A stretch of DNA of 6,989 nt, from assembly GCA_013375455.1 (NCBI GenBank), contig JABXJT010000146.1, positions 1 through 6,989 on the forward strand, in the 5' to 3' direction. Position 1 is the first letter of the stretch. Each line of letters begins with the position of its first letter. This DNA comes from Candidatus Helarchaeota archaeon (GTDB taxonomy: Archaea > Asgardarchaeota > Lokiarchaeia > Helarchaeales > HEL-GB-A). Under the pieces are notes generated by a model, which ran no database searches, was not told the DNA's origin, and was given only the letters and a program-made list of their open reading frames with translations. A program made the position numbers and the translations under genes. Shown here piece after piece: positions 1-6,324 of the stretch.

Positions 1-19
1 ATTTCATCATGGTGTGGTT

Positions 20-1540
20 ATGAAATTCAAGACGAAGAGCATTGACATCTCCTCAATGGCGTTTAAGAATGTAGTCCTGGTTCATCACAGTGATCTCGCA
101 AAATTGGGAGTCAAAGCTCATGACCGGCTCCTGATAGAATATGAGAATAAAAAAATATCCGCAATCGTGGATGTAACCCGATCCTTCATTGAACCAGGTT
201 ATATTGGGCTATACAAGAGCGTGAGAGATACGTTACAGGTCTCAAACTCCACGGAAGTCGAAGTTTCGTTAACAGCATCCCCAGACTCCATAAAATACAT
301 CCAAAAGAAAATGCGGGACAAGTTACCATATTCTAAAGAAGAGATCAAATCGATTTTAACAGATATTTATGATCGCGATTTAAGTGCTATTGAGATAAGC
401 GTTTTCTTGATGACTCAAGAATATCTCCCCATGACAATGGATGAAATTGAATATTTAACAAGGGAAATGACCGACCTTGGAGATAAAATCGAGTGGGGCG
501 AAGAAACTGTTTATAGCAAACATTCAATTGGAGGAGTGCCGGGTAATAAAGTGAGTTTATTGATAGTTCCCATTGTAGCTGCTGCTGACCTGTTAATTCC
601 GAAAATTAGCACGCGGGCGATCACGTCACCTGCTGGAACTGCCGATACTATGGAGATTTTTGCCCCCATCCAATTTAACGCAGATGAAATTAAAGAGATG
701 GCTTTAAAGAACAAGGGAGTTATTTGTTGGGGTGGTAGGTTGGATTTATCTCCAGCCGATGCCATCATTTCTGCCGTGGAGAGCATGTTAAATCTTGATC
801 CCGAACCGCAAATTCTTGCTTCAATTCTGAGTAAACAGTTAGCTCTTGGAGTCAACAAAATGGTGCTAGACCTCCCGCAAGGATATCACACTAAAGTCGA
901 AACAATTGAGGATGCTAGACGATTTTCCCATAAGTTCATCCAGCTAGCTGATAGGATCGGAATAGAATTAGAATGTGGAATTACTTATGGGAGCCAGCCG
1001 GTGGGATACAATATTGGGCCAGCTCTGGAAGCGAGAGAAGCATTAGAAACGCTGATGGGACACGGACCTAACAGTTTAATTGAAAAATCATTAGAATTGG
1101 CTGGAATTCTTTTAGAGCTGAGTGGACGCGTTAAACGGGGACAAGGAGCAGATCTCGCAAATGATATTTTGGACAGTGGGAAAGCATTACAGAAGTTTAG
1201 AGAAATGATTGCAATTCAGGGTGGCGATCCAAATGTCAAACCCGCAGATATCCAAATAGGAAAATTCACGAATGACTATCAAGCTCTAATGGATGGCTAC
1301 GTAAAGGGAATCTCCAACGATTTGATCAAGCAAATTGCCAGAGCTGCGGGTGCACCCAAATATCCTGGAGCGGGAATCAAACTTTACGTGAAAGAAGGGC
1401 ACAAGGTTTCCGAAGGGTCCAATTTAATGAAAATTCATGCTGAAAGCGAAGAAAATTTAAGTAATGCACTTAAATTACTTGAGAAGCAGTCACCAATCTA
1501 CATAGAGTCGATGTTACTAGATAGAATCGGAAAACCTTAA
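20..1540 (+). CDS. deoA: AMP phosphorylase (archaeal nucleoside-phosphorylase family)
   Basis: The product is predicted to cleave AMP (also CMP and UMP) with phosphate to give the free base and ribose-1,5-bisphosphate, a cytosolic step of archaeal nucleotide degradation. In many archaea it works with ribose-1,5-bisphosphate isomerase and type III RuBisCO; neither gene is in this window. Numbered from the GTG at 14, the phosphate-binding segment KHSIGGVPGNK is at about 169-179. The family signature STRAITSPAGTADTMEIF is at 199-216, WGGRLDLSPAD at 239-249, and a C-terminal GAGIKLYVKEGHKVSEG segment at 452-468. Length (506 aa) matches full-length archaeal enzymes, which carry an N-terminal domain of about 85 residues absent from bacterial thymidine phosphorylase. 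I chose ATG 20 because MKFKTKSIDI lines up with the usual archaeal N-terminus; GTG 14 is possible. The frame stays open to the window edge, so no upstream promoter can be judged. Confidence 0.95.
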   Translation: MKFKTKSIDISSMAFKNVVLVHHSDLAKLGVKAHDRLLIEYENKKISAIVDVTRSFIEPGYIGLYKSVRDTLQVSNSTEVEVSLTASPDSIKYIQKKMRDKLPYSKEEIKSILTDIYDRDLSAIEISVFLMTQEYLPMTMDEIEYLTREMTDLGDKIEWGEETVYSKHSIGGVPGNKVSLLIVPIVAAADLLIPKISTRAITSPAGTADTMEIFAPIQFNADEIKEMALKNKGVICWGGRLDLSPADAIISAVESMLNLDPEPQILASILSKQLALGVNKMVLDLPQGYHTKVETIEDARRFSHKFIQLADRIGIELECGITYGSQPVGYNIGPALEAREALETLMGHGPNSLIEKSLELAGILLELSGRVKRGQGADLANDILDSGKALQKFREMIAIQGGDPNVKPADIQIGKFTNDYQALMDGYVKGISNDLIKQIARAAGAPKYPGAGIKLYVKEGHKVSEGSNLMKIHAESEENLSNALKLLEKQSPIYIESMLLDRIGKP

Positions 1541-1590
1541 TCTCCTTTATAGCGCTCTGAAATGAAAAATAAAATTTTAAAAGAAATAAT

Positions 1591-1599
1591 CTTTAAATA
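1591..1599 (+). promoter_or_regulatory. Archaeal TATA box upstream of the HEAT-repeat gene
   Basis: CTTTAAATA closely matches the archaeal TATA consensus and lies in the AT-rich gap after the AMP phosphorylase stop. About 25 nt of spacing would put transcription start near 1620-1625 and give a leader of about 30 nt before the ATG at 1654. Position and sequence support it; there is no expression evidence. Confidence 0.55.
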
Positions 1600-1653
1600 G
1601 AGATTTGATAAGGTTCATTTTGAATTTTGAATAAAAGATAGGGATCATTTGAG

Positions 1654-1932
1654 ATGACGACACGGAAAGACGTGCGAAGGCTGATTCGACAAACCCGACA
1701 CAAGGATGCATCGTTACGTGCCCTAGCTGCGTTAGAGTTAGGGGAAATAGGGGCAAAATACCCAAAACGCGCGTTGGGCAACATCGTTCCGACATTACGG
1801 AAAATTTTGAATGATTCCGATAAGGATGTTGTTAGTAGTGCAAGAGAGGCGCTAGGGGACATCCGATCCGCCTACGTGGAAGAGCAAGATCAAGTGAAAC
1901 GGCAACCCGGCGGAAAATTCAAAATGAGATAA
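1654..1932 (+). CDS. Small HEAT-repeat protein
   Basis: This is a 92-residue all-helical protein with about two HEAT-type repeats. One is at about residues 17-40 (DASLRALAALELGEIG) and one at about 44-72 (IVPTLRKILNDSD then VVSSAREALGDI), with the typical D..VR/A..ALG.I pattern of PBS-lyase-like HEAT repeats. The tail (QVKRQPGGKFKMR) is basic. Such repeats form a small solenoid that binds protein partners, and no enzymatic residues are visible. The ATG at 1654 is preceded by a weak AGGGAT-like element and by the TATA box at 1591. It ends 25 nt before the RAM-domain gene and is probably cotranscribed with it. The specific partner or process is unknown. The basic tail and proximity to a ribosomal protein gene could hint at a ribosome or nucleic acid link, but that is inference. 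Confidence 0.75.
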   Translation: MTTRKDVRRLIRQTRHKDASLRALAALELGEIGAKYPKRALGNIVPTLRKILNDSDKDVVSSAREALGDIRSAYVEEQDQVKRQPGGKFKMR

Positions 1933-1946
1933 AAAATTATTCAAAA

Positions 1947-1953
1947 AGGTGGT
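1947..1953 (+). promoter_or_regulatory. Strong Shine-Dalgarno that favours the TTG start at 1958
   Basis: AGGTGGT pairs with the archaeal 16S 3' end. It overlaps the upstream in-frame GTG at 1949, so that codon is unlikely to initiate, and it sits 4 nt before the in-frame TTG at 1958-1960. Confidence 0.6.
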
Positions 1954-1957
1954 AGAT

Positions 1958-2212
1958 TTGGCGTCAAAAGAAAAGACCATTGCGTATCTCATGGTTTTAG
2001 CAGATACTGGAAAGGAATATGAAATCGTGCAAAAGATGAAGGAAAATTCTGAGGTTCTTGAAGCTTACATTGTATATGGTGCATGGGATGTCATCTGTAA
2101 GATTGAGACTTCCAGCATGGCAAAACTGAATTCCATCGTCTTGGAACTCCGGCGAGTTCCCTTCGTGAAACGATCCATGACCTTGATCGCGCTCACAGGC
2201 AACGTTCAATAA
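1958..2212 (+). CDS. Stand-alone Lrp/AsnC effector-binding (RAM) domain protein
   Basis: The product is about 84 aa and corresponds to the C-terminal ligand-binding/oligomerisation domain of Lrp/AsnC regulators, without the N-terminal helix-turn-helix. The beta-alpha-beta-beta-alpha-beta pattern is visible. The first strand is IAYLMVLADTG, followed by an EYEIVQKMKENSEV helix. Next come the AYIVYGAWDVICKIE hairpin with the family's G-x-x-D-hydrophobic turn, the helix SSMAKLNSIVLELRRVP, and the last strand RSMTLIAL. Stand-alone RAM proteins usually form dimers or octamers that bind amino acids or small ligands, and some associate with full-length Lrp-type regulators. It follows the HEAT gene closely. 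TTG 1958 is preferred over GTG 1949 because of the SD position. The ligand is not identifiable from sequence. Confidence 0.85.
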   Translation: MASKEKTIAYLMVLADTGKEYEIVQKMKENSEVLEAYIVYGAWDVICKIETSSMAKLNSIVLELRRVPFVKRSMTLIALTGNVQ

Positions 2213-2247
2213 AATAGAGACATTATTTGAACCCTACCAATTTTTTT

Positions 2248-2253
2248 AGGTGA
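2248..2253 (+). promoter_or_regulatory. Shine-Dalgarno of the S25e gene
   Basis: TAGGTGAC contains AGGTGA, complementary to the 16S 3' end, and lies about 4 nt before the ATG at 2258. It directly follows a run of seven T (2241-2247). An AT-rich AATAAAATAG stretch at about 2208-2217 could be a weak TATA element giving this gene its own transcript. Confidence 0.6.
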
Positions 2254-2257
2254 CCGA

Positions 2258-2554
2258 ATGCCGAAGAAAAAAGACAAAGCGGCCCCAAAGGGAAAAGCGA
2301 AACGGAAAAAGTGGGGTGCGTCAGATAAAGAAAAAGAGGAGCATTTTGAAAGGGATATCTTCATTAAAGAAAATCTAATTAAGACCATAAAGGATGAAGT
2401 TCCAAAAATGAAAATGATCACGCTATCCAGTGTCGCCCAAAAGTATAACATCCGTATCTCCGTTGTCAAGAGGATTCTGAATGATTTAGTTGAAGAAAAT
2501 AAAATTAAACCATTTATTCAGTCGAACCGATTAAAGGTCTTCGTCCGAGCCTAA
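2258..2554 (+). CDS. rps25e: 30S ribosomal protein S25e
   Basis: This small-subunit ribosomal protein is shared by archaea and eukaryotes. In the eukaryotic ribosome it sits on the head of the small subunit near the E site. The 98-aa product has the family architecture. A very basic Lys-rich N-terminal tail (residues 1-19, MPKKKDKAAPKGKAKRKKW) comes first and is followed by an acidic linker. The winged-helix core (about 37-98) contains the hallmark EVPKMKMITLSSVAQKYNI block at about 47-65. The recognition helix is VVKRILNDLVEENKI and the C-terminal wing is RLKVFVRA. The length is normal. The start is supported by AGGTGA just upstream. S25e is present in TACK and Asgard archaea but largely absent from Euryarchaeota, which makes this gene the best taxonomic hint in the window. 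It ends 7 nt from the end of the convergent SWIM-like gene. Confidence 0.93.
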   Translation: MPKKKDKAAPKGKAKRKKWGASDKEKEEHFERDIFIKENLIKTIKDEVPKMKMITLSSVAQKYNIRISVVKRILNDLVEENKIKPFIQSNRLKVFVRA

Positions 2555-2560
2555 TTTTTT
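2555..2560 (+). terminator. T-tract terminator after S25e
   Basis: Six consecutive T directly follow the S25e stop, in the 7-nt space between convergent genes. Archaeal RNA polymerase commonly terminates at such non-template T-runs without a hairpin. The match is short, so this is plausible but not certain. Confidence 0.4.
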
Positions 2561-2561
2561 C

Positions 2562-2954
2562 TTAATACCCTAGATAGTCATCGGAATCTAAAAAGCTCCA
2601 CGTGTTGAGCAAGAGATCTATTAAGATTTCCTTAGCTTCTTTTTCGTAGATTTCTTGAAAGATTCGTAGGAAATGTTTGCAGAGGCGATATTCCCGCATG
2701 CCTCGCCGCATCCAGTCGTCACAGTTGTGGATGAGAGCCTTGTTTTTATAATCAATCCTCAGAAAGTAGGTTTGTTTTGACCCCTTGATCTCGTACATGT
2801 ATCCTTCTTCTTCTTCTGATTGGAAGATGATTCGGATGTCCTTATATCCGATTTTACTTGCTTTTTTGAGGCGCTTGGCATCTGAAAGTAGGTTTAATAA
2901 TTCTGAAATGGTTTTTTGCTCCAACTCTTCTTTTGAAAAGGTGGGTTTTTCCAT
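2562..2954 (-). CDS. Small SWIM-like zinc-binding protein
   Basis: The product is 130 aa. The N-terminal third is helical and charged (SKEELEQKTISELLNLL). A beta-rich part follows (IRIIFQSEEEEGYMYEIKGS and TYFLRIDYKNKALIHNC). It ends in a pattern resembling a SWIM zinc finger, with H76-x-C78, a 13-residue spacer, then C92-x-H94 in LCKHF. Canonical SWIM is CxCx(n)CxH; here His apparently replaces the first Cys, so four plausible zinc ligands are still present. SWIM domains bind DNA or proteins and occur in archaea in small proteins of this type and in recombination-linked factors. A helical tail (about 95-119) follows. The gene converges on S25e. Its start at ATG 2954 lacks a strong SD, and the 140-nt upstream region holds a palindrome. 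The specific role is unknown. Confidence 0.7.
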   Translation of the reverse strand: MEKPTFSKEELEQKTISELLNLLSDAKRLKKASKIGYKDIRIIFQSEEEEGYMYEIKGSKQTYFLRIDYKNKALIHNCDDWMRRGMREYRLCKHFLRIFQEIYEKEAKEILIDLLLNTWSFLDSDDYLGY

Positions 2955-2994
2955 TGTTATTTCACGAATATGATTGCACGTTGGATCAAGGAGG

Positions 2995-3010
2995 CTTGGA
3001 TTATTCCAAG
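2995..3010. promoter_or_regulatory. Perfect palindrome in the divergent promoter region, possible operator
   Basis: CTTGGA-TTAT-TCCAAG is a perfect 6-bp inverted repeat with a 4-nt centre. It lies 41 nt upstream of the minus-strand SWIM-like gene. AT-rich elements read on the minus strand at about 3023-3043 could act as its TATA box and would place transcription start at or near the palindrome. That is the usual position of an archaeal repressor operator. No T-run follows, so it is unlikely to be a terminator. Confidence 0.35.
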
Positions 3011-3061
3011 ACCATCCACGTTCTAATAAAAAAGATTTTTAATACTGCATTAATTTAGTCA

Positions 3062-3071
3062 TTTAAAAATA
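3062..3071 (+). promoter_or_regulatory. TATA box of the winged-helix/hydrolase pair
   Basis: TTTAAAAATA in the divergent intergenic region fits the archaeal TATA consensus. It would give a transcript starting near 3088-3095, about 35-40 nt before the preferred start at 3131. Confidence 0.5.
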
Positions 3072-3120
3072 CAATTAATCTCACAAATGTCACATTGACG
3101 AAAAAAAACAGATTTATTAT

Positions 3121-3126
3121 GGTGAT
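3121..3126 (+). promoter_or_regulatory. Shine-Dalgarno that points to a GTG start at 3131
   Basis: GGTGAT exactly complements the archaeal 16S 3' end. It is 4 nt before the in-frame GTG at 3131 and overlaps the earlier in-frame ATG codons at 3119 and 3125, making those less likely starts. Confidence 0.55.
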
Positions 3127-3130
3127 GCAG

Positions 3131-3358
3131 GTGTCCCCAAAAGGCAAGCAAAAAAAGGTTGAGATTCCTGAGGACGGCTTGTCGGATTATGATAGGCTAG
3201 TTTTAGCGGCCATCACGACCGAAGCGCATAGACCGAGGGCAATTGTTCGAATTGTCAAGCGAACGTTGGACCAAAATCAGGTCATCCAAATCCTCAATCG
3301 GTTAGAGGAAAATAACCTAGTTGAACGCGTCAGTGCGAAGGGTTGGAAAGCAAAATAG
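3131..3358 (+). CDS. Small winged-helix-like protein
   Basis: The product is about 75 aa from GTG 3131 (79 from ATG 3119, 87 from TTG 3095). A short basic N-terminus (MSPKGKQKKVEIPEDG) precedes a compact helix-turn-helix-like core. Helix 1 is YDRLVLAAITTEAHRP, helix 2 is RAIVRIVKRT, and the recognition-type helix is QNQVIQILNRLEENNLVE. A short wing, RVSAKGWKAK, ends the protein. The layout resembles small archaeal winged-helix proteins that act as DNA-binding regulators, but it could also be a protein-protein adaptor. I do not recognise a named family. It is probably cotranscribed with the hydrolase gene, whose start lies within about 7-13 nt, so it may be its regulator; that link is inference. 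Confidence 0.65.
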   Translation: MSPKGKQKKVEIPEDGLSDYDRLVLAAITTEAHRPRAIVRIVKRTLDQNQVIQILNRLEENNLVERVSAKGWKAK

Positions 3359-3364
3359 TGATGG

Positions 3365-5083
3365 ATGCATTTGATTTCGAAAAAGAAACTCGTTTTCATT
3401 ATAAGCCCCTTTGTGCTTCTAATAATATTATTGATTATGAATGGCGTGTTGTTTTCTTCTGTTGCTCGAACTGAAAGCGTCTGGATGGACTCACCCTTGG
3501 GAGAGAAAGTGTATGGATGCTTATACCATCCAAAAAACCCCCATCCCTCGCGTCCCATCGTAATAGTGTTTCACGGGTTATCTTGGACTGGCACCCTCGA
3601 CATGCGGTGGCCTTTGGAACTCACGAAGCGGGGATTTTACGTTCTATCCGTTGATCAATCCGGGCATGGATTTACGCATGGGAATCAGCCTGGGCTTCAG
3701 GATGACGTGCTGAAACCCTTTTTCTTCAGGAACGTCATTGGGGTGGTCGACTACATCTATTCGCGTCAGGACCTGTTTAATATTTCAGCCATCGGCTGCA
3801 TGGGAGTATCTCTCGGCGGTTGGACAACGGTAATGGGAACGGTTGTCGAACCGAGGATCAATGCCTCGGTTTCGCTTGCTGGTCCAACGAACATCACGAA
3901 GTTAAGCGAGGACACGGATTTCTCCAGACTTTGGAGAAATATTGGGGTGACCCCGGAAAACGACTTCATAGAGATCCCTGAATTGGCAAGAAATCATAGC
4001 GCTGTTGAATTTTGGAACGGGAGCTACGGAGTGAATCCACCTAAGAATCTCCTCCTCATCCAAGGGACAAATGATCCCACCGTGAATGTCAGCCATACAA
4101 TAGATGCTTATAATTTGGTTAATGATTCTACCAAATGTGATATGTTCCTTGTCGAAGGAGGGGATCATGCGTTGATAAACAACGCTGTAGTGAATGAAAC
4201 GATAGTTTGGTTCGAAACCAAACTTTTAGGAGGGATTCAAGGCCCGATAGAATTCTCACAATTTACCTACATACAGGTTTATTTTGTATATATCATGACT
4301 CTTATCGGAATATATAGTTCAGTATTCGGGGTTTGCTTTACCTTCTTTAAATTAAAGGATAAATATATTAAAACGAGCAAGAATTCAATTCCAACTAAAT
4401 CCTCCGAGGAAAAAACGTATGTGATGGCATTGTTAAAAGTTATCCTGTATTCACTTCCCATATTAGGAATTTGGATTGTTTTATATTTCATGCAGGGGGT
4501 GGTTTTCAATTATTTAATCGTGCTTCTCTTAGGAGCAGCACTCCTCGCAGTCTATGAAGCGTTATTTTTCTTATTTAAGTCACGCGACTGCTTTAGTGGA
4601 GAGAATCTAAAGCAAGTGCTAAAATCGCAATTCGGATTTTATGATGCTATTATTGCGATCGCGTGCGCGGCTTATTTTCTTGGTTTCTATTATAGCGTTG
4701 CTTACTATTTCAAGTTTCTGATGATTTCTCCCCAATCTATCGAGCTTTATTTCCTGTCCTTGCTAGCAATTCTTCCGTTCTTCTTCAGCTTTGAAATATT
4801 TCATAGGAATCTCATTCAGAATCAGTTCCCAACGCGGAGTGAAAGAGGTAAATGGGTTAATCGCATTCTATTATTTGGCTTTGCCGTAATCTCCTTTTTT
4901 CCATTCTATTACATAACGATGGGGGCTTATATGAGTGTTTTGATCATGTTCCTCTTTATGATTGCCGTAACGACCATTAGCATCTATCTATATGAGAAAA
5001 CCCAAAAGACCTTCGTAACAGCTCTCTTTAATTCAATAGTTGTAGCATTCTTTTTAGCGCACCATTACTTTTTCTTCATATAA
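3365..5083 (+). CDS. Membrane-anchored alpha/beta hydrolase with C-terminal multi-TM domain
   Basis: This is a 572-aa two-part protein. After a basic KKK and an N-terminal membrane anchor (about 9-30) comes an alpha/beta-hydrolase domain (about 45-290) with a complete catalytic set. The oxyanion-hole motif is FHG (H70-G71), the nucleophile elbow is GVSLGG (Ser149), the acid is in GTNDPTV (Asp237), and the base is in GGDHAL (His268). The fold resembles dienelactone-hydrolase or S9-peptidase-like esterases; the substrate is unknown. The C-terminal half has about eight hydrophobic segments (near 303-328, 356-378, 380-404, 424-446, 452-478, 498-517, 519-542, 550-571). Eight N-x-S/T sequons fall in the hydrolase domain and none in the membrane half. 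With the basic 329-350 loop this places the catalytic domain outside the cell. The start may be TTG 3371, 6 nt after a GTGATGG SD, instead of ATG 3365. The gene follows the winged-helix gene directly, probably in an operon. Confidence 0.85.
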   Translation: MHLISKKKLVFIISPFVLLIILLIMNGVLFSSVARTESVWMDSPLGEKVYGCLYHPKNPHPSRPIVIVFHGLSWTGTLDMRWPLELTKRGFYVLSVDQSGHGFTHGNQPGLQDDVLKPFFFRNVIGVVDYIYSRQDLFNISAIGCMGVSLGGWTTVMGTVVEPRINASVSLAGPTNITKLSEDTDFSRLWRNIGVTPENDFIEIPELARNHSAVEFWNGSYGVNPPKNLLLIQGTNDPTVNVSHTIDAYNLVNDSTKCDMFLVEGGDHALINNAVVNETIVWFETKLLGGIQGPIEFSQFTYIQVYFVYIMTLIGIYSSVFGVCFTFFKLKDKYIKTSKNSIPTKSSEEKTYVMALLKVILYSLPILGIWIVLYFMQGVVFNYLIVLLLGAALLAVYEALFFLFKSRDCFSGENLKQVLKSQFGFYDAIIAIACAAYFLGFYYSVAYYFKFLMISPQSIELYFLSLLAILPFFFSFEIFHRNLIQNQFPTRSERGKWVNRILLFGFAVISFFPFYYITMGAYMSVLIMFLFMIAVTTISIYLYEKTQKTFVTALFNSIVVAFFLAHHYFFFI

Positions 5084-5096
5084 TTTGAACCTAAAT

Positions 5097-5103
5097 GATA
5101 TAA
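5097..5103 (+). promoter_or_regulatory. TATA box of the Tgt gene, consistent with leaderless transcription
   Basis: GATATAA lies in the 44-nt gap after the hydrolase. Its centre is about 25-28 nt before the GTG at 5128, so the transcript may begin at or next to the start codon. This agrees with the absence of a clear Shine-Dalgarno there. Confidence 0.45.
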
Positions 5104-5127
5104 TGGGGTAGTTGATCTTATTGATGT

Positions 5128-6249
5128 GTGGATACCGTGTTTAAATTTACAATTAAATTAGATGATGAGCAGACCTCGGCTCGAACGGGCGAGTTGATTA
5201 CACCTCATGGCAAGGTGCAGACGCCGATGTTCGTGCCAGTAGCAACAAAAGGCACGGTTAAGACGCTCTCTTATAAAGAATTACAAGAAATGGGAGCAGA
5301 AATCCTAATTGTAAATGCATTTCACCTCCATCTCCATCCGGGCACCGAAATCATTCGGGACCTGGGAGGACTTCATGAGTTTATGAACTGGGATGGCCCG
5401 TTAATCACTGACAACGGCGGGTTTCAAGCCACCAACAGTTATCTTTTTCACAAACTCAATAAAACAGGAATTTTTTTCCGCTCACCCCACGATGGGCAAA
5501 TTCACCAAATTACTCCAGAGATTGCCACGGAATATCAAAACAATCTTGGGGCAGATATCATCATGGCGCTGGATGAATGCCCTGCATTTTCCACGGACTA
5601 TCAATATTTCAAGGAATCCCTGGACCGGACGTTGAAATGGTCGGTTGAATCGAAAAACGCACATGATAAGCCAAATCAAGCCATCTTTGGGATCATTCAG
5701 GGTGGAACATTCAAGGAGCTCCGCCAACGTAGCGTGGAGGAAATGACTAAACTGAATTTTGATGGCTATGGGTTGGGGGGAATAAGTGTAGGGGAACCTG
5801 ATGATTTGATTTTCGATATCACGCGATTTACAGCTAACTTACTTCCACACAATCAAGTTCGCTACCTGATGGGCGTGGGGTCTCCTGCAATCATTTTTGA
5901 GGCGGTTGAAGCAGGTATTGACCTGTTTGATTCCGTTTTTCCCACCAGATCCGGGCGGCATGGCACGGTTTTTACGGAATCGGGGCCAGTAAATATTAAA
6001 AACGCAAAGCATCGACGTGATTCGGATCCAATAGATCCCACGTGTTCGTGTTTCACTTGTCAAAATCATGGGCGTGCTTATATCGCGCATCTCTTTAAAC
6101 ACCATGAAATGCTCGGGATGCGCTTAGCAGCTCTACATAATGTCCATTTCATCCTTCATTTAGTCAAGAATGTAAGGAAATCAATAGAAAATGGCACCTT
6201 TTTAGAATATAAACAGAAGTTCCTGGAAAAATATAATAAAACCCCTTGA
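5128..6249 (+). CDS. tgt: tRNA-guanine transglycosylase, bacterial/eukaryotic single-domain type
   Basis: The enzyme exchanges a guanine in tRNA for a 7-deazaguanine base. The 373-aa length is that of bacterial Tgt and eukaryotic QTRT1, which act on wobble G34 in the queuosine pathway. Archaeal ArcTGT, which acts on G15 for archaeosine, is longer and has C-terminal PUA-type domains that are missing here. Visible parts are the (beta/alpha)8 barrel with the general acid/base Asp95 in TDNGGFQ and the DEC motif (149-151). Also visible are the GIIQGG motif (188-193), the GGISVGE loop (217-223) and nucleophile Asp268 in FDSVFPTRSGRHG. The zinc site is C306-x-C308-x2-C311 plus H337. Asn96 replaces the usual Ser of TDSGGFQ. 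C151 and V221 resemble the bacterial preQ1-type pocket. GTG 5128 may be leaderless; GTG 5137 is an alternative. No other deazaguanine genes are in view. Confidence 0.93.
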   Translation: MDTVFKFTIKLDDEQTSARTGELITPHGKVQTPMFVPVATKGTVKTLSYKELQEMGAEILIVNAFHLHLHPGTEIIRDLGGLHEFMNWDGPLITDNGGFQATNSYLFHKLNKTGIFFRSPHDGQIHQITPEIATEYQNNLGADIIMALDECPAFSTDYQYFKESLDRTLKWSVESKNAHDKPNQAIFGIIQGGTFKELRQRSVEEMTKLNFDGYGLGGISVGEPDDLIFDITRFTANLLPHNQVRYLMGVGSPAIIFEAVEAGIDLFDSVFPTRSGRHGTVFTESGPVNIKNAKHRRDSDPIDPTCSCFTCQNHGRAYIAHLFKHHEMLGMRLAALHNVHFILHLVKNVRKSIENGTFLEYKQKFLEKYNKTP

Positions 6250-6314
6250 ACATTTCAGTTTTGTGAATTTAATGACATCCCTAATGTAGATTTTAAAGAG
6301 TATTGAGAGGTATT

Positions 6315-6320
6315 GGTGAT
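6315..6320 (+). promoter_or_regulatory. Shine-Dalgarno of the truncated nitronate monooxygenase gene
   Basis: GGTGAT lies 4 nt before ATG 6325 and so favours that start over the upstream in-frame TTG at 6313. Intact initiation signals show that the 5' end of the gene is preserved although the 3' end is lost. Confidence 0.55.
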
Positions 6321-6324
6321 TAAA

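Noticed and set aside
511..858. 115-aa minus-strand frame inside AMP phosphorylase
   Set aside because: It is fully antisense to a strongly conserved gene and has no recognisable domain; it is a shadow of the real codons.
1541..1653. Possible tRNA or small RNA in the gap after AMP phosphorylase
   Set aside because: No cloverleaf or stable stem is visible; the stretch is AT-rich and is explained by a promoter.
1577..1862. Two minus-strand frames over the HEAT gene and its promoter
   Set aside because: They overlap each other and a gene with clear HEAT repeats, have no family resemblance, and span the TATA region.
2206..2469. 87-aa minus-strand frame with hydrophobic stretches
   Set aside because: The hydrophobicity is the antisense image of the Lys-rich S25e tail.
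4279..4509. Minus-strand frame in the hydrolase membrane domain
   Set aside because: It is antisense to transmembrane helices in a continuous 572-codon gene; no independent support.
5482..6105. Several minus-strand frames within tgt
   Set aside because: All are antisense to codons carrying the Tgt catalytic and zinc motifs.
5128..6249. Annotation as archaeosine transglycosylase (ArcTGT)
   Set aside because: The length and the absence of any C-terminal PUA region after the zinc site fit the single-domain type instead.
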